NCBI RefSeq assembly: GCF_040581485.1 | Contig: NC_090130.1 | Location: 19,409,656 to 19,473,655 of the forward strand | Direction of reading: 5' to 3' | Source: Linepithema humile | Taxonomy: Eukaryota > Arthropoda > Insecta > Hymenoptera > Formicidae | Length of the DNA: 64,000 bases | Shown here: piece after piece, positions 48,301 through 60,300 of the stretch | Numbering within the stretch: position 1 is the first letter of the stretch | Layout: each line of letters starts with the position of its first letter | The notes under the pieces: generated by a model | Database searches by the model: none | Told to the model about the DNA's origin: nothing | The model's input: the letters and a program-made list of their open reading frames with translations, nothing else | Made by a program: the position numbers and the translations under genes

Positions 48301-51300
48301 TGTTCAAGAACAAACTGAAACCTCCTCCCCTGTAGGATAAATTAATTTTTCTTTTTTATTTAAATTAAAAATTTTCATTTTATCTATTATTTTTTTATTT
48401 ACAATGGAAACATCAGAATCTGTATCAACTCTAAATCTACATAACCTACCATTAATAAAACCTTCAAAATAATAACATTTTTTTTGAATTTGACTTAATC
48501 TAATTTTTCTTTCCGGGGTCCCCTTTTCTTTTGCCGAACTAGTACCGTTCAATTCGACAAAACTTAGTTTGTCGATTTTTTTTAAATTAAAGCCGGACAT
48601 TCAATCCGGAAGTGCCCCGCTTTTCCGCATTGCCAACATTCTTTTGAACCCAAATTTTGTTTTGACTTTAAATTAATATTTAAATCTCTTTTTCTCTCTT
48701 CCCCATTTTTATTTTCTGAATCAAATTTTCTATTTCCACGAAAATTATTCATTTTTTTGAAAACTTTTCTTGTATTGCGCGGATCGCGGAGGCTGTTTCA
48801 ATTGCAGTCTTAAGCGAATTGACTTCTTCTAAAGCTTTGTGTCCACGATACTAGAACTCGGTCCGAGATCTCGGACTGAGGGAAAGTTACTAGAACTTGG
48901 ATCATGTACACACTGAATTTGGATGCAAAACTCGAATAAGAAGCTCAAACGAAAAAATGCGTTGCGTCCCATTTTTCGGTACGAGTTATTGCGAGTTATT
49001 AGATTTTACTAGTTTCTTTTACTATCTGTCAAGACAAAATATAAAATACTTATAGTGATACGAGATACTGTGAATAATATAAATAATATTTTAGTAAGTA
49101 ATTATAGAATTGAAAAAATAAGAGAAATATAATTCTTAAATAAAATAAATTAATAAGATTAATAATTAATAAGATTTACATAAGTAGTTATTATTAGTTT
49201 TAATGCAGATGAAATTAGACATTAAAAATATATTATAACCTATATATACATATTATTTTTCAAGAAAAGTATAATATATAAAATTGATTTTCAGTAAAAA
49301 CTTCTTTTATAATAAAAAATGGATAATAAGGAAAATGTTAAAATTTTATTAATGTTATATCAACAACATCCTTGTTTATATGTTACAAAAAGTGTTGATT
49401 ATCATAATCGTATGAAACGAGATCAAGAATTACAGATAATCTGTAATCAGTACAAAGAATTAACAGGACAACCACTAACAACTGAAATTGCAAAAAAAAA
49501 AATTAATAATTTAAGATCACAATATCTGGACCATCTAAATAAAATAACATTCGAAATCAAGCGGTGCATTACTTGATGATATCTATAAACCAACTTGGTG
49601 GTTGTTTGAAGATATGAGTTTTCTATAACATAGATCAGAAAATCATCGTAAAGAATCGTAACTCGATTACAACGCTAACTATATTCAGCCAAGTATAAAT
49701 ATTATTGTTCGAGGACTCGGACCGAGATCTCGGATTGAGTTCTAGCATTGTGGACACAAGGCTTAATTGTAACGTTCGTTTTAAAAATCTATCGGATAAC
49801 GCAGAAACAAATTGTGCACAAGCAATTTTATCTCGAACTACAAGATTGCATTCAGGATAAGCTAATCGCGTTAAACACTCTAATTCTGCTCTAAAAATTG
49901 TTAAATCTTCTCCAAACTTTTGTTTTCTTTTGTAAGTTGTAAATAATAATTCTGTCCAAGATGACCCTCTTCAAACCGTAATTCTAATTTAGTTTTTAAA
50001 TCTTCAAACTGAATATTTTCTACGCCCACAAAAGAATCTAAAATTGTACGTGCCTTCTCCCTGAAACAAGCCGCGAGCGCAATAGACTTTACGGAATCCA
50101 ACCAATTGTTTGTCTTTGCAATTAAATCAAATTGAGCAAGAAATTCTCGAATCGAAACATTTCCATCAAAAATATCCGGCTTTAATTTATATCCTAAACT
50201 TGCGCTAATATCCGTACGCACCGGAGAAACTTCCCTATCACCCGTGGAATTTGGAATATTATTTTTACGATTTAACTGAATAAAATTTTCCTGTAGACGA
50301 TGCAGTTTCATCTCTCTGTTTAATTTTCTCCTGCATCTGCTCTCGCTCTATCCTCCTTTCTTCTCGGAATTGCCCAAACTTCTGGAGAATTACGCGCAAC
50401 GTCTCCGACTTGGCTGTCATCGCCGGAGTACGGGAGCGGGTTGCCTCTTGGTTATTGAGCCGTGGTCATAATTATATTCTTCACTGCTTTTCTGGATGTC
50501 GTAGTATCCCGGACAAGCCCCCAAAATGTTGCACTCGCGACGATCACTTGCAAATGCGCTCGCGCAAGAAATAAATACTCAATTCAAGAACAAAAAACTT
50601 TAATGAACTCAACGGCAACACAACTAGAAACGAAACAACAGAACTATCTTGTACAATTCAGAAAACTGTCACGCCCGAAACGCGTTCTCACGGCACCGAG
50701 GACCAAGCGTAACTACTCTTCTGACACTTTATTTACAAATTACTAAGCGACGCTTCTCAACATTAGTTTATTTACAAATTACTAAGCGACGCTTCTCAAT
50801 GCCAACTCGCAGCCCACACGTCGCAACTTCCGAACGACGATTTCCTGCGGCGCAAGCTGTTACGAGCGTATAGCTACGTAATAGATTATTTAGAATAAGT
50901 CGGGACACGTTTGTGGAAAAAGTCTTTATTCGGTGTTGCTGGTTTGAGCTTTGATCGAGAACTGAACTGGCGAGAATGATCTTCGTTTAAGGTGCTGTAG
51001 GAAAATCGTAGCGGCGGAATGTTTATTGGAAGGAAGCGGTTTTGTCAAAAGGAAAATATGCGTTAGGCATAGGGACAGCGTTTATGTTTATTGCAGTCAT
51101 CGAAGGGTCACGTGTTTAGGATCAAGAAGGAGTAAAGATAAAAAAGGTTCAAAGGTTCGAATAAAAAAAGAGTAATATAAGAAACTATAAGTTGCGGCAC
51201 GTAACATCTCCCCCCTTAGGAATGAAGATCTTTCTCGAAGTAGAAAAATACATTTAAGATCTTATTTCTAAATTAACGCAGTAACTTAATCTAGTATTAC

Positions 51301-54300
51301 AATGATCAGAAAAATTAATATTCAACGATGTTCTAAACAATGAGGTATAACGTAGTCTTATACTCTAACATACACATGTATAGGCTCTTATACTATGTCA
51401 TTAATTCGCAATGTTAAATTTCCTTAAGACGATACAATAGTTGTGTTTTGTCTTACACGCGTTCAAGTCTTGACAATCGATTATTACGAAAGCGAGAACG
51501 TCGGATCTCGTTATTTGTTCCATGTCCCTCTCTTTCGATACGAAGGGATTCTTCGCTGTCGGTCGGTACCGATATAAAGGTAACTTCGCGTTGCGTAGCT
51601 GTCGGATGAGCACTACGAGTGGTTATATTATTATTAAAACAGTTGTTAAAATACTGAACGCAGCCTTCCTTAGGTATACAACATAATTGAAAAATATGAA
51701 CAAACTTACTAATCAATGAACATTTTACCGTTATATAGATAATAACTAATTCTATCATAGTATATAATATATAATAAAACCAACTCAAGGTCTTTTCATA
51801 TAAGGTTTTAGTTCGGTGATGTTTGCCTATCTCATTTGCTTCTTTATATAATTCGTCCAAACTAGAACTAGCTGTTTTTAACAAATTAATATCTAAGTGA
51901 GGTGTTTTACCAATGTTTAACAATTGAAGCTCTGAAATATTAACATTACTTTCTTTGATATCTTCGCATAATTTGTTTGTACTAAGATTAACGTTAGGAA
52001 TAAAATCTTTGTCAATGGTATCGATTATGCTTATAGTTTGGGTATGTAATAATACATTATCCGAAATGGCATCACATTCCGGGGATAGTTTAACTAAACC
52101 AGTTAAAAGTAGTTGTGTTTGACGCGGCTTGTCGTCTTTACATAAAATGTGAAGGGTCTCCTCCCGCGGCGCAGTATAAAGCCACGAGTTCGCAGATTGT
52201 AATTGATACCAGACAGTATTATGAATTTTCATTACACGGATATCGCATTCTTTCAATATGTTTTCTAATCTAGCGGATTTCAGTAGTTCCGATTCGCAAG
52301 TGTGGACGGTCAAAATCTGGTACAATAGGTCCGTTTGCTTGCAAATCATTGCGTCGTTAAAGGAAAATATGCGCGTTTTAATTTATTGACATGCAAGATT
52401 TGATTGCGTTTGCCTCTTTTAATTTCATAATTTACGTCGTTCAGTTTACGTGTAATTTGGAATGGTCCGTCGTATTGATCAGACAATTTTTTACTGCCTG
52501 TTCTGACCGTTTTGTGTAATACATAAACGTATTCTCCCGGATCTAAAACTAATGGTTTCATTTTCTTATCGTAATATTCTTTTGCTGACTCTTTAGCCTT
52601 TTGTAAATTATTCTTAGCGTTTTTTCTTAGGTAATTCAATCTATTCGTTAAATCTGCGAGAAATTCATGGAGTGATTCCTTGTCTCGGTTCTACAAGTAC
52701 GGAAGGAAGTCGCGGTTTTCGTCCAAATACTAGTTCGTACGGAGATATTTTTGTTCCTTCGTGATAAGCGGTATTATAAGAGAACATAGCGGCATCTAGA
52801 AATGAATCCCAACTATTTTGATTTTGATTAATATATGGTTTAAGGTATTCAGCTAATACGTGATGTGAGCGCTCTAATGCTCCATTTGACTGAGGGTGGT
52901 AAACGCTTGTTTTTACCTGTTTGATTTTAAAGATCTTTGCAATTCCTTTCATTAACTCTCCTGAAATGTTACTACCTTGATCGGACAACAATTCTTTAGG
53001 TGAACCATAGGTATAAATATATTTATTGACGATTTTATCAGCTATAGTCGTACTGTTTGTGTCTAGCAATGGATAAGCCGTGCAGAATTTCGTTAATTGA
53101 TCCTGTGTGGTTAAGATGTATTTATGTCCTTCCTCTGTTTCCGGCAAAGGACCCACAATGTCGATCGCTACCTTTTCAAATGCCTCACTTGGAGTGTCAG
53201 TAATTAACATGAGTGCTCTTGTTTTTACTCTAACTAATTTTCGTTTTTGACAATCATGGCAAGCTTTTATATAATTTTTTACGTCTTGTTTCATACCATC
53301 CCATGAGTAGTATTGTTGTATTCGTTTTAAAGTTTTTGTTACGCCTTTGTGACCTCCGATCGCTGAATTATGTAGTTCTGTTAAAATATTTTGTTTTATT
53401 ATTGGATCAACAATTTCTTGTGTTAACGATTCTAATAGATATACTTTAATTGGTGTATCTTTAAATATATATTTTATCATTTGAGTTATTTTTATTTTAT
53501 TGTTAGCGTCTCCTATAGGTGCTATCGAAATTATCGTTTGGTTATGTGCAATTACATATTCTTTTAGTTTAATTAAGCAATTAAAAATATCTTCCATATT
53601 TATTGGGGTATTTTTATTTTCGCGTGTAACGAGATTTATTTCGATTAGATGCTTCTTTTTCTTAATTTTAATATTTCCCGGTGTGAGCGTTATGTCTTCT
53701 GCTTTATTACCGTTTTTAGAAAGAGAAATTTTAATTTTAGGAGAAGAGTTTACTTCTTTCACTAAAAGACCTTTTATGCTACCTGAAATTTGAGGGATTA
53801 TATTATCTGTTTCCCACAATGAATCATTTAGTGCGTGTTGTAAAAATAAGCTATAGCTCAAATTCGCATCGCTACTACCTGAAGCTTGTATCTGAAAGGT
53901 CATTATTTGCGGATTTCTAGAGAGTGCATCTGCATTTGTATTTAGTTTTCCTTCTTTGTATACGACTTTATAATTATATTCTTCTAATTTTAATCGCCAG
54001 CGCATTAGTCGGGATGATGGATCTTTAACATTAAAGAGCCAAGTTAACGGCTTGTGATCCGTGATAATTTTAAATGGTTTACCGTACAAGTAAGGTCGAA
54101 AATGTTTCACTGCCCAGACAATAGCTAAAAGTTCTTTTTCCGTTGTGTCGTAATTTCTTTCTGCTTTATTTAATGTTCGTGAAGCGTAACCAATGGGAAG
54201 ATCGCTGCCTATTTCACCTTGTGATAAGATTGCACCGATTCCTTCATCGCTTGCATCAGTAGTTAATAAAAATTCTTTATCAAAATCTGGATATTGTAAA

Positions 54301-57300
54301 ATAGGTTCTCTCGATAGTAACTGTTTTAGTTTTTCATAATTAATTTGTTGCCTTATTTCCCATTTAAATGGTACATTTTTTCTGAGGAGCGAAGTAAATG
54401 GTTCTGTAATTTTGCTGAAATTTTTAATAAACCTACGATAGTACCCTACAAGTCCTAAAAATTGTTTTACTTGTTTATGATTTTTAGGAACTGGATATTG
54501 CTCGATTGCTTTTATTTTTTCTGGGTTAGGTTTAACTCCCTTATCTGATATTGTATGGCCTAAATATGTTAATTCGCGCTTGAAAAATTCACACTTGTCT
54601 GGCTGTAAGCTAAGACCAGCTTCTTTGATTCGTTCGAAAATTTGGTGTAATTTTTGTTTATGTTCTTCTAAAGTTTGTGCGTATATAACGATATCGTCTA
54701 AATAAACAAAGCAAACATTTCCTTGTAGTCCGGTTAAAACGTTATCCATCAGGCGTTGAAACGTCGCGGGGGCGTTCTTTAAACCAAGTGGCATTTTTTT
54801 ATACTCGAAATGACCGTTAGGCGTGTTAAAGGCTGTTTTTACGGTGTCTTGCGGATCCATGGGAATTTGATGAAAGCCTCAGGCTAAATCGAAACACGAA
54901 AAATACCTGGCTTTGCCTAATTGATCTAAGATATCTGATATGTTAGGTAAAGGGTATGCATCTCCGACTGTTTTTTCATTTAGTTTACGGAAATCTATTA
55001 CTAACCGCCATCGTTTGTTGCCATCAACGTCGGGTTTTTTCGGCACTACCCATAACGGTAAGTTATACGGTGAAACAGACGGTTGAATAATATCCTGATC
55101 TAATAATTTATTTACCTGATTTTTAATTTTGTTTTTATGGATCGGTGGATATCTATATTGTTTTACGTTTATAGGGATGTTATCTGTCGTATTTATAGAG
55201 TGTGTAATTCTATTAGTACCTTTTAATTGATCTCCCGGTAAATAGAATATATCATTAAAATTTTCGATTATAGGTTGTATTGACTGTTTTTCTTCTTCAT
55301 TTAAATGATCTAATCTTAAATTCTGTTTTAATAATTTTAATCTTTTTGTTACATTATTTGAGATTACCGAGTCTATCTTATATGTAGGGCTGTCCCTCGG
55401 GCTCGTGGTAATATCCACTGGCTCTACATCGATCTCAGGTAACTCTAGTTCTACTTCTTTTTCAGTCGTATTTGTCACGTATGTATACGTTTCTCTCGCG
55501 TGATTCACTTTTACTATGCTATTCATTAGAAAAACACCACGTTCTAACTCTTTGTGATCTATGAATGCATTATCAATGTTATAATGTTTCGTTTGTAACA
55601 TCACAGGGCAAATACTTCTACTCGGTAACGTTATTCGATTACTAAATTCTAATGGGTATCTTTGATTATTGCTAATTGTTACCGTTCGCGTTTTGAAGTC
55701 AATTTTCGCGTTTTCTTGACGCAGATATGTAGAACCTATAATTCCTTGTTCCTTCAAAGGGAATTTACTGGGCACTACATGAAATTCGTGAACTCCCGTA
55801 TTTGAATGTAAGTATGCAGTTCCGAGAGTTTGTTGCTTTTCTTCGGTTATGCCTTGAATTTCTACTTTTTCATCGACATACACAAGTGTATCGCGCTCTA
55901 ATGCGTTAGCTTTAATGATGTTAATATCAGCGCTTGTATCTAACAAGAATCTGTCTCCTGAATTTCTAAGTTCTTCGAATGGGATTGATATAAGATTTCT
56001 TGAGGTTGTTCTGATTGTATATGTTCTTGCTCTTGTTCTAGTGATTGAATCGGATGTGCGCGACTCGATATTTGGCCTTGACGTTGCGCGCTTTTCGCTT
56101 GGCCATGGTAGTTTAAATGTGAATTATTAGTTAAATTATTAGGTAGGTTGTTAGATAAATTATTATTACGTTGATAATTCGCTTGATTATATTGATTGGG
56201 TTGGTTAAACCGGTTGGATTGATAGTTAGTGTTAGAAAAATTTTGGTTACTGTTAAATCTGCTTCCGTTCGGGTTATTATTCCGCGAAAAATTTTGCTCG
56301 CATCTGACGTTATTATATTGGTTATTTTGCCAAGAATTTTGATTTTCACGAGAGGCATTTTGTGAATCGTAACGTTTTTTCCTACATTCGTTTTCTGTGT
56401 GTCCTATTTTCCTGCAGTAATTACAAGTTATTCGCGATGTATCGTTGAATCTATTTTGTCTAAATCTTTCTGAATGATAATTAGATGTTGTAATGTACCT
56501 AGTTGCACTTTCTATTGCGTCTTCTAACGTGTTAAAATTTTGTGATAAAAGAAGTTGTGCCGTTTGGTTGTGTAATCCGCCTAAGAAATGAGTAATTAAT
56601 TTATTCATTGCAAAGATTCTTAGTCCTGCTCTTGCTGTTGGATTGGGGTAATTAGAAATTGCAAGGATCATTTCAGAGTTTAATTTTCTGGTTCTAGTAG
56701 CATAATTTTCAATGGATTCATTTCTTTTTTGCTGAAGTTTATTAATTTCCACTTCCCAATGGTCAAAACTTTTGGAATTTCCGAATTCCTTTTCTAATGC
56801 TTTGCATAAATCATCAAGATTATTTATTGTATAGATTGTTCTCACTAACGCGGCATCTCCCGTTAATTTAACTTGTAAGACCGATCTAAAGAAAAATAAC
56901 CTATCGTCTGGCTCGACTAAGTCATTAACTCCTTTACAATCTGCTGTAAATTGCGTCACTGGAATATTTTTCCCATTAAAAACAGGTATGAGCGATAAAC
57001 TATTACGGACGGGAAAATAGCTACTGTTACTCGTCGAGGATCTTCGACTTTCTAGATTTGTGCCAAAATGATCTACGCCTTGCGCTGACTCTACCGTTTC
57101 TGTTCGATCGTTCATATTGATTGTTTCTAGATTTGAGATTACGTGATTATGTTTAGAATTATTATCGCTAATATAACTAATCGACGAACTACTTTCCGAA
57201 CTGTCTGTATTATAATGCGCTTTAGTGTCTCTAAAGTTTACAAAATTCATAGACTTACAGAAGTACGATGCGCAGCATATCTATGACGAGATGGTTTCAC

Positions 57301-60300
57301 GCCGCTGGTAGATATAGATGAATTGATGATGATGACGTAGATGAGATGATGATGAGGGTTGACCTTTTTTCGTGCTGGCCGTCCACGGAGTCTCGTTGTT
57401 GCTGTCCTTTTCCTTCGTTAGCTGCTGTGCTCGTCCAGGAGCGTCCTGATGCCTTTTTCCTCGGAGTAGGTTGTAAACTACACGTCGTGGTTTTATCGGC
57501 TAACAGACAGGATCTCAGCAGGTTGATCGAAATGTGCTCCCGTTAATTTCGTCAGGATAGCACCAAGTTATGATTGACCTCGGTTCTTCTACTTGATAGT
57601 CTTGCTTGGCTACGAAGTTTTCTCGAATTCCGGGTCTCTAACTTTCTTTCACTTGATATTAATTAACAGCAATCAGCTCAATTATAGCAAAAATTTCCGC
57701 ACTTTTACACACAAACAATCCCGCCGCTGCCACCAATTGTTACGAGCGTATAGCTACGTAATAGATTATTTAGAATAAATCGGGACACGTTTGTGGAAAA
57801 AGTCTTTATTCGGTGTTGCTGGTTTGAGCTTTGATCGAGAACTGAACTGGCGAGAATGATCTTCGTTTAAGGTGCTGTAGGAAAATCGTAGCGGCGGAAT
57901 GTTTATTGGAAGGAAGCGGTTTTGTCAAAAGGAAAATATGCGTTAGGCATAGGGACAGCGTTTATGTTTATTGCAGTCATCGAAGGGTTACGTGTTTAGG
58001 ATCAAGAAGGAGTAAAGATAAAAAGGTTCAAAGGTTCGAATAAAAAAAGAGTAATATAAGAAACTATAAGTTGCGGCACGTAACAAAGCGCAACAATATA
58101 TATAATATTCTATTCTTTGTTTTCTAATATTCTATCCCTTTTTATTTGTGATTGTAGACCAACATGACATCTGGTGTGAACTGCTTTAACTGTCTTATTT
58201 TGCTCACATACTTTTTGGTAGAATACAATGAGCGTGAAAACACCTTACATTCTTACATCGTGGTTTATTTAACTTAATTTGGCTAGAGCACTAAAGATAC
58301 AGGTATTCTCATCTGCGCCATTTTCGTTCCATTCCCCCACTCCTTGTCCTCTTGGTCCCTACAAAGTTCGAGCAGCTTAGAAGACATAACCTAAACATCA
58401 TAAACTTCTCAGCTCAGCGACAAAGGGGCGAGAGGGCAAGGAGTGGGGAAATGGAACAAAAATGGCGCAGACGAGAATACTCACGTTTATATAAGGCACT
58501 ATAAAACGTGAGTATTCTCACGTCTGCTCACGTCTCCGCCATTTTTATTCCATTCCTCCATTCCTTGCCCTTTCGCCTCTGTCACTGAGCTGAGAAGTTT
58601 ATGATGATTAAGTTATGGCTTCTAAGCTGCTCAAACTCTGTGTTTACGGGTATTTTGATTATCCGACTGTGAACAAAAAAAAGATACAAAATGCCTTGCT
58701 GCGTTGCGGTCAATTGTACCAATAGAACAGAAAAAGGCGCTCGATTATTTTTGTTTCCTGCGGATGATGTTCGTCGACAGCAATGAATACGTAATCTCCG
58801 CAGAGAGTCTTGGACACCAACCAAATCATCGTGCCTCTGTGAAGTAATAAAATACACGTAAACACAGAGTTTGAGCAGCTTAGAAGCCATAACCTAATCA
58901 TCATAAACTTCTCAGCTCACAATCAGTGACAGAGGCGAGAGGGCAAGGAGTGGGGGAATGGAACAAAAATGGCGGAGACGTGAGCAGACGTGAGAATACT
59001 CATGTTTTATAGTGCTTTAGTCACGTTTAAACGAATCACACGCTGCCTTGACACACTCGTCACGTTTAGATGAATCACACGTCGCCTTTATACACTCATC
59101 ACATTTATACGAATTATTCGAATTACATTTATACCGATCACACGCAAACATTTATACACACCATTTATACCAACCATACATTGCATATACAAACTGTCAT
59201 CTATCTCATTATTTATTAAATAAACATATCATTTTGTTATCATCTTTAAAAACGCGAGTTTTTATTGACGTACCCTCAACCGAACGAACCCGGATTCCGG
59301 CGAGCTATACCGCGCCCGAAAAGCTCACACGGTTTCAGTAGAGATTTCAAGCTTTCATTAAAAAAAAAATCAGGATTCTACAATGATTTTTCGCGGAGTT
59401 ATCGTCCGTCAAAGTTGATCAATTTTTGCTCAAAATTTTTCTATGCCATAATTTTGTTGAGCAGTATATACAGTGTGTTTCATTTTAATCTAGCCAGCCG
59501 AATATTTCAAACGCTGTTGAGTTTAGAGAAAAATGTTTCAGACAAAAGTTGTAGGGTTCGGAGGGGGACATAAGATGGTGGGCTTGAGTTTTTGATGAAG
59601 GTAAAATTGAAGGTCATATAAAGGTCAACTTTGTTTTTTTAAATGAAATGTAGTATTTTTCATTGCATATTCTAAAAGAACATAAAATTCTGCATTAAAA
59701 TAGTCTGACACGTTTTTTCATAAAAATCCATAATTTTTTAGGAAATTTAGCAATTAAAGAAAAAATGTTTGTTTTTCGTAAAGAGAATCATGCATCAATT
59801 TGTACATGTTCATGAACATTTCTCGTTCTTAGAGTTACCCGGAATCAACGGCGTGGACGTGACGAAAATCTGATTCCATCGGGGTGCTTGATTTACGTGA
59901 GTCACCTTGCCTCTCACTTTTGGGGTTGCTAAATTTGCTACATTTCTTCAAAAATTATGGATTTTCATGAAAAACGTGTCAGACAATTTTAATGCAGAAT
60001 TTTATGTTCTTTCAGAATATGCATTGAAAAATACTACATTTCATTTAAAAAAACAAAGTTGACCTTCATATAACCTTCAATTTTACCTTCATCAAAAACT
60101 CAAGCCCACCATCTTGTGTCCCCCTCCAAACCCTACAACTTTTGTTTGAAACATTTTTCTCTAAACTCAACAGCATTTGAAATATTCGCCTGGCTAGATT
60201 AAAATGAAACACCCTGTATACAGGATGTATAAAAAATTCCAGGACGACAAGATATCTAGAAAACTATAAGTTTTATAAAAAAATGTTTCAGATAAAAGTT

